A DNA stretch of 26,231 nucleotides from CADAWZ01 sp045114665 (GTDB lineage: Bacteria; Vulcanimicrobiota; CADAWZ01). The stretch's first letter is position 1. The number at the start of each line of letters is the position of its first letter. Shown here piece after piece: positions 23,562-26,231 of the stretch. The stretch covers positions 1-26,231 of the forward strand of contig JBGUKW010000126.1 of assembly GCA_045114665.1 (NCBI GenBank). Reading direction: 5' to 3'. A model generated the notes under the pieces. The model made no database searches. It had not been told where the DNA came from and saw only the letters and a list, made by a program, of their open reading frames with translations. A program made the position numbers and the translations under genes.

Positions 23562-25004
23562 TTATGCAAGACCTGGGTCTTGGACAGGAGCTTCTTCAGC
23601 TGGTTCTTCCTCTTTATAAGGAGTGCCATCAGGATTTATTGGTGCTCCGCCTGCTTCGATTCTTTTACTTATTATATCTCCCATACTTTCAAGCATGTAC
23701 ATCTTTTCTCCTGAATCTATGAGCAAGTTCATACCATTAGATATATGAGACAAATCATTATCAGCAAAATATGCTTGCAATTCATTCAATCCATCAATAG
23801 CAATATATACACCATCTCTGAAAAGTTCATAAGCTTCATTAAAGAGCTGTCTCTCTTCAGCTGACATATCTTCAGGTTCAGTAATGCTTTCAAAATCAGC
23901 TTTTGCTTTGTCTGTGAGACCGCCATACCATTCGATCATTTTGCCAAATTCTTCAGGAGTAGATTCACCTTGTGCAAGAGCAAGAGCAGCTTTATACATT
24001 TTACCAACATTTGGAGTTATAATTCTCTGACCATTATTAGCTGAAGCACCTTGTCCAGATACTCCACCTTCAGTAGCAACAACATTTAAACTACTTTTTT
24101 CTGCTACTGGTCCCTCTGGAGGTGGAGGCAACAATTTATTACATTTCTGACAATTCTTCTCATAGATAGATGTCTTAGCTCCACACCATGGACAGACTCT
24201 CATTGTCTTTTCTTCTTCAATTTTAGCAATTTCTTCTGCTATTTCTGCTTGAATTTCAGAAATTCTTTTTGCACCTTTTTCAATTATTTCAAGGTTCTTG
24301 CGAATTCCATCTTTATCTTTTCCTTCTGCAGAAGTAAATTCTTTAACTTTAGAAATAGCCTCATTTATTTCTTCAAGAACTTTCAAAATTTCAGGCATAT
24401 TTTTCTCAAGAGCCTTTGTATCTGCTGGTTGCTCAGCAAGAACTTTCATTTGAGTATAAGATTTATTTATTGTCTCAGCGGCTACATCTACTCTTTCAAT
24501 GAATGGAACTAGCTCATAAATACCGTCACAATAACCATATCCAATTCTCAAAAGTTCATTTATTTCTATAGAACCAGCATAAACCTTTTGGTTCTGCTCA
24601 ACATTTTGGAATGCATCTGTTATTTCAAAAATTTCAGCAACATACTTTTTTATATTTTCAAGAGGAAGATCAAGATGTTCTTCATTTCCATCTTCATAAT
24701 ATAACTCAAACTCAGGAAGAGTATCTTTACAAAGTGAAAGCAACTCTTGAAGGCGAGCATAATTTGTTTCAAAATCATCACTTGGAGGTTGTGTTGCTTT
24801 TAGATAATCAGCAACTTGTTTCAAACCATCAAACATTTCTGTCAATGTATTGACATTTTCAACAAGTTCTTCTTGAGTAGCATTATTTTCTTTTATTCTT
24901 TTGACGAGTTTTATAAGTTCATTTATATATGGGGAACGGGTTTCATCTCCACGATTTTCTTGTTCCAATTTCTGCATTTCATACATATTCTTGAGATTAT
25001 TCAT
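23562..25004 (-). CDS. helical protein with an internal zinc ribbon, function unknown
   Basis: A 480-residue acidic protein, not recognised. Residues about 1-265 are mostly helical with heptad-like Leu/Ile/Val spacing and many Glu/Lys, suggesting coiled coils. A compact zinc-ribbon motif sits in the middle: C271-x2-C274, ten residues, C285-x2-C288. A PPPPEGP linker follows, then a low-complexity Gly/Asn/Gln stretch, and a second helical domain at about 340-460 (for example EFGKMIEWYGGLTDKAKADFESI). The tail is Pro/Glu/Ala-rich. There is no signal peptide or membrane segment. AGGAGG precedes the ATG. It is monocistronic, ending at the palindromic terminator, and shares orientation with the two unknown genes upstream. 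Confidence 0.7.
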   Translation of the reverse strand: MNNLKNMYEMQKLEQENRGDETRSPYINELIKLVKRIKENNATQEELVENVNTLTEMFDGLKQVADYLKATQPPSDDFETNYARLQELLSLCKDTLPEFELYYEDGNEEHLDLPLENIKKYVAEIFEITDAFQNVEQNQKVYAGSIEINELLRIGYGYCDGIYELVPFIERVDVAAETINKSYTQMKVLAEQPADTKALEKNMPEILKVLEEINEAISKVKEFTSAEGKDKDGIRKNLEIIEKGAKRISEIQAEIAEEIAKIEEEKTMRVCPWCGAKTSIYEKNCQKCNKLLPPPPEGPVAEKSSLNVVATEGGVSGQGASANNGQRIITPNVGKMYKAALALAQGESTPEEFGKMIEWYGGLTDKAKADFESITEPEDMSAEERQLFNEAYELFRDGVYIAIDGLNELQAYFADNDLSHISNGMNLLIDSGEKMYMLESMGDIISKRIEAGGAPINPDGTPYKEEEPAEEAPVQDPGLA

Positions 25005-25149
25005 AGAAAAGCAATCCTCCTAAAATAAAAAGCTATAAATTAATTTTCAACAATATAAAAAAAAAACCTTTGATTTTTTTTCTTAATATAAATTATTTCT
25101 TTTATTTATTTTAAGAAAAAGAACTATTCAATTTTTTTCGTGCAAATAA

Positions 25150-25187
25150 AAAGAATGTTTATGTCAAATTACACACAAACATTCTTT
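25150..25187 (-). terminator. hairpin terminator after the 114-aa gene
   Basis: AAAGAATGTTT (25150-25160) pairs with AAACATTCTTT (25177-25187), an 11-bp stem, with T residues after it on the minus strand. It lies about 75 bases past the stop of the gene at 25260-25604. Confidence 0.65.
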
Positions 25188-25259
25188 CTTAGTCATGACA
25201 TTTTTTTTAATCATGAGGGTATGAAATGACATATATTCTACTTTATTTTTTCATAGCCC

Positions 25260-25604
25260 CTATTTTCCAAAAAGTCCACCTATCAAATTACCTGCAACTG
25301 AAGCTATATTTGAATCAACAGCAGAATTTGCAGATTGTTTAGGAAGATTTTTAGACAATATATTTTTTATACCATCAATGATAGCAACAGAAGTTCCTGT
25401 ATTGGTATTTACAAAGTCTCTTACAGTATCAACAAGTTGATTTTTGCCTTTTTCTTGTGTACTTAAAAATAGCTTCAATGCCTGTAATATAGAATTAGAA
25501 TCTTGTCCTTTTGTATTAATTATCTTTGAAATAGCCATAGATGCTGCCGCAACATCTAATCCTTTTGTAGGTGTTCCACCAATCATGTTTTTTAATAAAT
25601 CCAT
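25260..25604 (-). CDS. small protein of unknown function (114 aa)
   Basis: Not recognised. The protein is mixed helical: an N-terminal segment MDLLKNMIGGTPTKGLDVAAASMAISKII, a central Lys/Gln-rich helix (LQALKLFLSTQEKGKNQLVDTVRDF), a segment VAIIDGIKNILSKNLPK, and a glycine-containing end VAGNLIGGLFGK. It has no cysteine, no clear signal peptide and no strong membrane helix. AAGGAG six bases before the ATG supports the start. The terminator of the upstream gene ends only about 18 bases before this start, so expression may depend on read-through or a promoter inside the preceding gene. The Gly-rich end is loosely like that of its upstream neighbour. Confidence 0.7.
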   Translation of the reverse strand: MDLLKNMIGGTPTKGLDVAAASMAISKIINTKGQDSNSILQALKLFLSTQEKGKNQLVDTVRDFVNTNTGTSVAIIDGIKNILSKNLPKQSANSAVDSNIASVAGNLIGGLFGK

Positions 25605-25621
25605 AGAAACTCCTTAAAAAA

Positions 25622-25646
25622 AGCAGAAGAGCATGGCTCTTCTGCT
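25622..25646 (-). terminator. hairpin terminator directly before the 114-aa gene's ribosome binding site
   Basis: AGCAGAAGAGC (25622-25632) and GCTCTTCTGCT (25636-25646) form a perfect 11-bp stem with a three-base loop. On the minus strand it is followed by T7 and then at once by AAGGAG and the next gene's start. It terminates the glycine-zipper gene and may act as an attenuator for the small gene. Confidence 0.85.
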
Positions 25647-25689
25647 AATATTTATTCAAAATTTACAATTATTTCAAAATACTACAAAC

Positions 25690-26231
25690 TTAGAAAATAC
25701 TTGTTAAACCTTTCCAAAGAGACTTTGCACCGTCAACTACTGCTCCGCCGATTGCACCAGCTACTCCACCGACTGTTTTGCCGAAGAATTCACCAATTTT
25801 GCTTCCGAGCTTACCGCCACCGACTGCTCCGAGGATACCGCCAACTACTGTTCCAACTCCTGGGAATATAGCTGTTCCAATTGCAGCACCTGCAACTGCT
25901 CCGCCAACTCCACCTTGGATACCACCGACTACTGAACCAACACTGCCACCGATTGAACCTATTGTCTGTGCAGCATTTTCAGAAACTGTTGGTTGCTCAA
26001 TACCAATACCTATTGGAAGATGTCCGCCGATTGGGAAGTGTCCACCGACTGGTGGGAATTGACCGCCGATTGGTGGGAACTGTCCGCCGATTGGAGGCAT
26101 TTGACCACCTGGGAAGCAACCACCACCTGGGAATTGTGGGAATGGAGGCATTTGCTGAATACCACCATGACCACAGAAGTGACCTGCATTCTGACCCATC
26201 ATTTGCATCTGCTGCATCATCATCATTTGCA
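25690..26231 (-). CDS. Met/Gln- and Pro/Gly-repeat protein with glycine-zipper domain, 5' end beyond the window
   Basis: At least 178 residues, and the frame stays open to the window edge, so the true start may lie outside. The N-terminal part is Met/Gln-rich (MMMMQQMQMMGQ), then a low-complexity section with repeats of the GGQFPPI type (about residues 27-70), then from about 90 a long glycine-zipper domain (SVGSVVGGIQGGVGGAVAG, VGTVVGGILGAVGGGKLGSKIG) whose small-residue spacing can insert into or line a membrane. One Cys lies in HFCGHGG and one in GGGCFPGG. Base composition is clearly more GC-rich than the rest of the window, mainly because of Gly/Pro/Ala codons. Function unknown; cell-envelope association is a guess. 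Confidence 0.65.
   Translation of the reverse strand, partial: QMMMMQQMQMMGQNAGHFCGHGGIQQMPPFPQFPGGGCFPGGQMPPIGGQFPPIGGQFPPVGGHFPIGGHLPIGIGIEQPTVSENAAQTIGSIGGSVGSVVGGIQGGVGGAVAGAAIGTAIFPGVGTVVGGILGAVGGGKLGSKIGEFFGKTVGGVAGAIGGAVVDGAKSLWKGLTSIF
26024..26104 (-). repeat. 18/21-bp tandem repeat encoding GG-Q/H-F-P-P-I/V units
   Basis: Units starting at 26024 (18 bases), 26042, 26063 and 26084 (21 bases each) share a CCGCCGATTGG-type core with few differences. They give consecutive six- or seven-residue repeats such as GGQFPPI. The different unit length at one end suggests expansion and contraction. Confidence 0.8.

Noticed and set aside
25778..26062. 94-codon plus-strand frame rich in Pro/Thr
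   Set aside because: It is the complement of the Gly-rich glycine-zipper gene; such Pro-rich shadows are expected opposite Gly codons.
1..26231. tRNA genes, rRNA, insertion sequence ends, CRISPR arrays
   Set aside because: I scanned for them and saw none; the mobile-type signals are limited to the recombinase, the Rpn-type tail and the restriction operon.

Overview
This is a low-GC (roughly 30%) bacterial chromosomal window with tight operons, AGGAGG-type ribosome binding sites and hairpin terminators. The conserved order map-infA-rpmJ-rpsM-rpsK-rpsD-rpoA-rplQ fixes it as bacterial chromosome. A GluRS and a dedicated GlnRS occur together. No 16S or other phylum-level marker can be read, so I do not assign a phylum; an uncultured, possibly host-associated anaerobe is only a guess.

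Left end (1-3650), accessory DNA: the tail of an unidentified gene; a small DUF5684-type membrane protein; a 5'-truncated half of a type I specificity gene (hsdS) starting right behind a terminator; a Panacea/SocA-type antitoxin overlapping a putative toxin gene; a tyrosine recombinase whose ribosome binding site can fold into a hairpin; and, in inverted orientation, a second DUF5684 gene fused out of frame to the GRAE-repeat tail of an Rpn-type nuclease. The two DUF5684 copies form an imperfect inverted repeat around the module.

Middle (3700-7970): the housekeeping ribosomal protein/RNA polymerase alpha operon on the minus strand, with a readable promoter upstream of map and a bidirectional terminator after rplQ.

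8322-13850, minus strand: a complete LlaJI-type restriction-modification operon in the order M1, M2, R1, R2: two m5C methyltransferases, a McrB-like AAA+ motor with an N-terminal DNA-recognition region, and a PD-(D/E)XK nuclease. M1 carries about 93 extra N-terminal residues that resemble the core-binding domain of tyrosine recombinases. The 455-base gap upstream of M1 holds a candidate structured RNA of about 160 nt (13981-14142) with a 9-bp closing helix, inner helices, a possible pseudoknot and a promoter placed to start at its 5' end. I could not match it to a known class.

14306-19328, plus strand: a tight operon of M24 aminopeptidase, GluRS, flavin reductase-like protein and GlnRS, ended by a perfect 44-bp palindromic terminator shared with the convergent operon.

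19379-23429, minus strand: an operon of ABC-F ATPase, small alpha/beta hydrolase and MATE transporter. 23562-26231, minus strand: three unrecognised genes (helical zinc-ribbon protein, 114-aa protein, Pro/Gly-repeat plus glycine-zipper protein running off the window), each followed by its own hairpin terminator.
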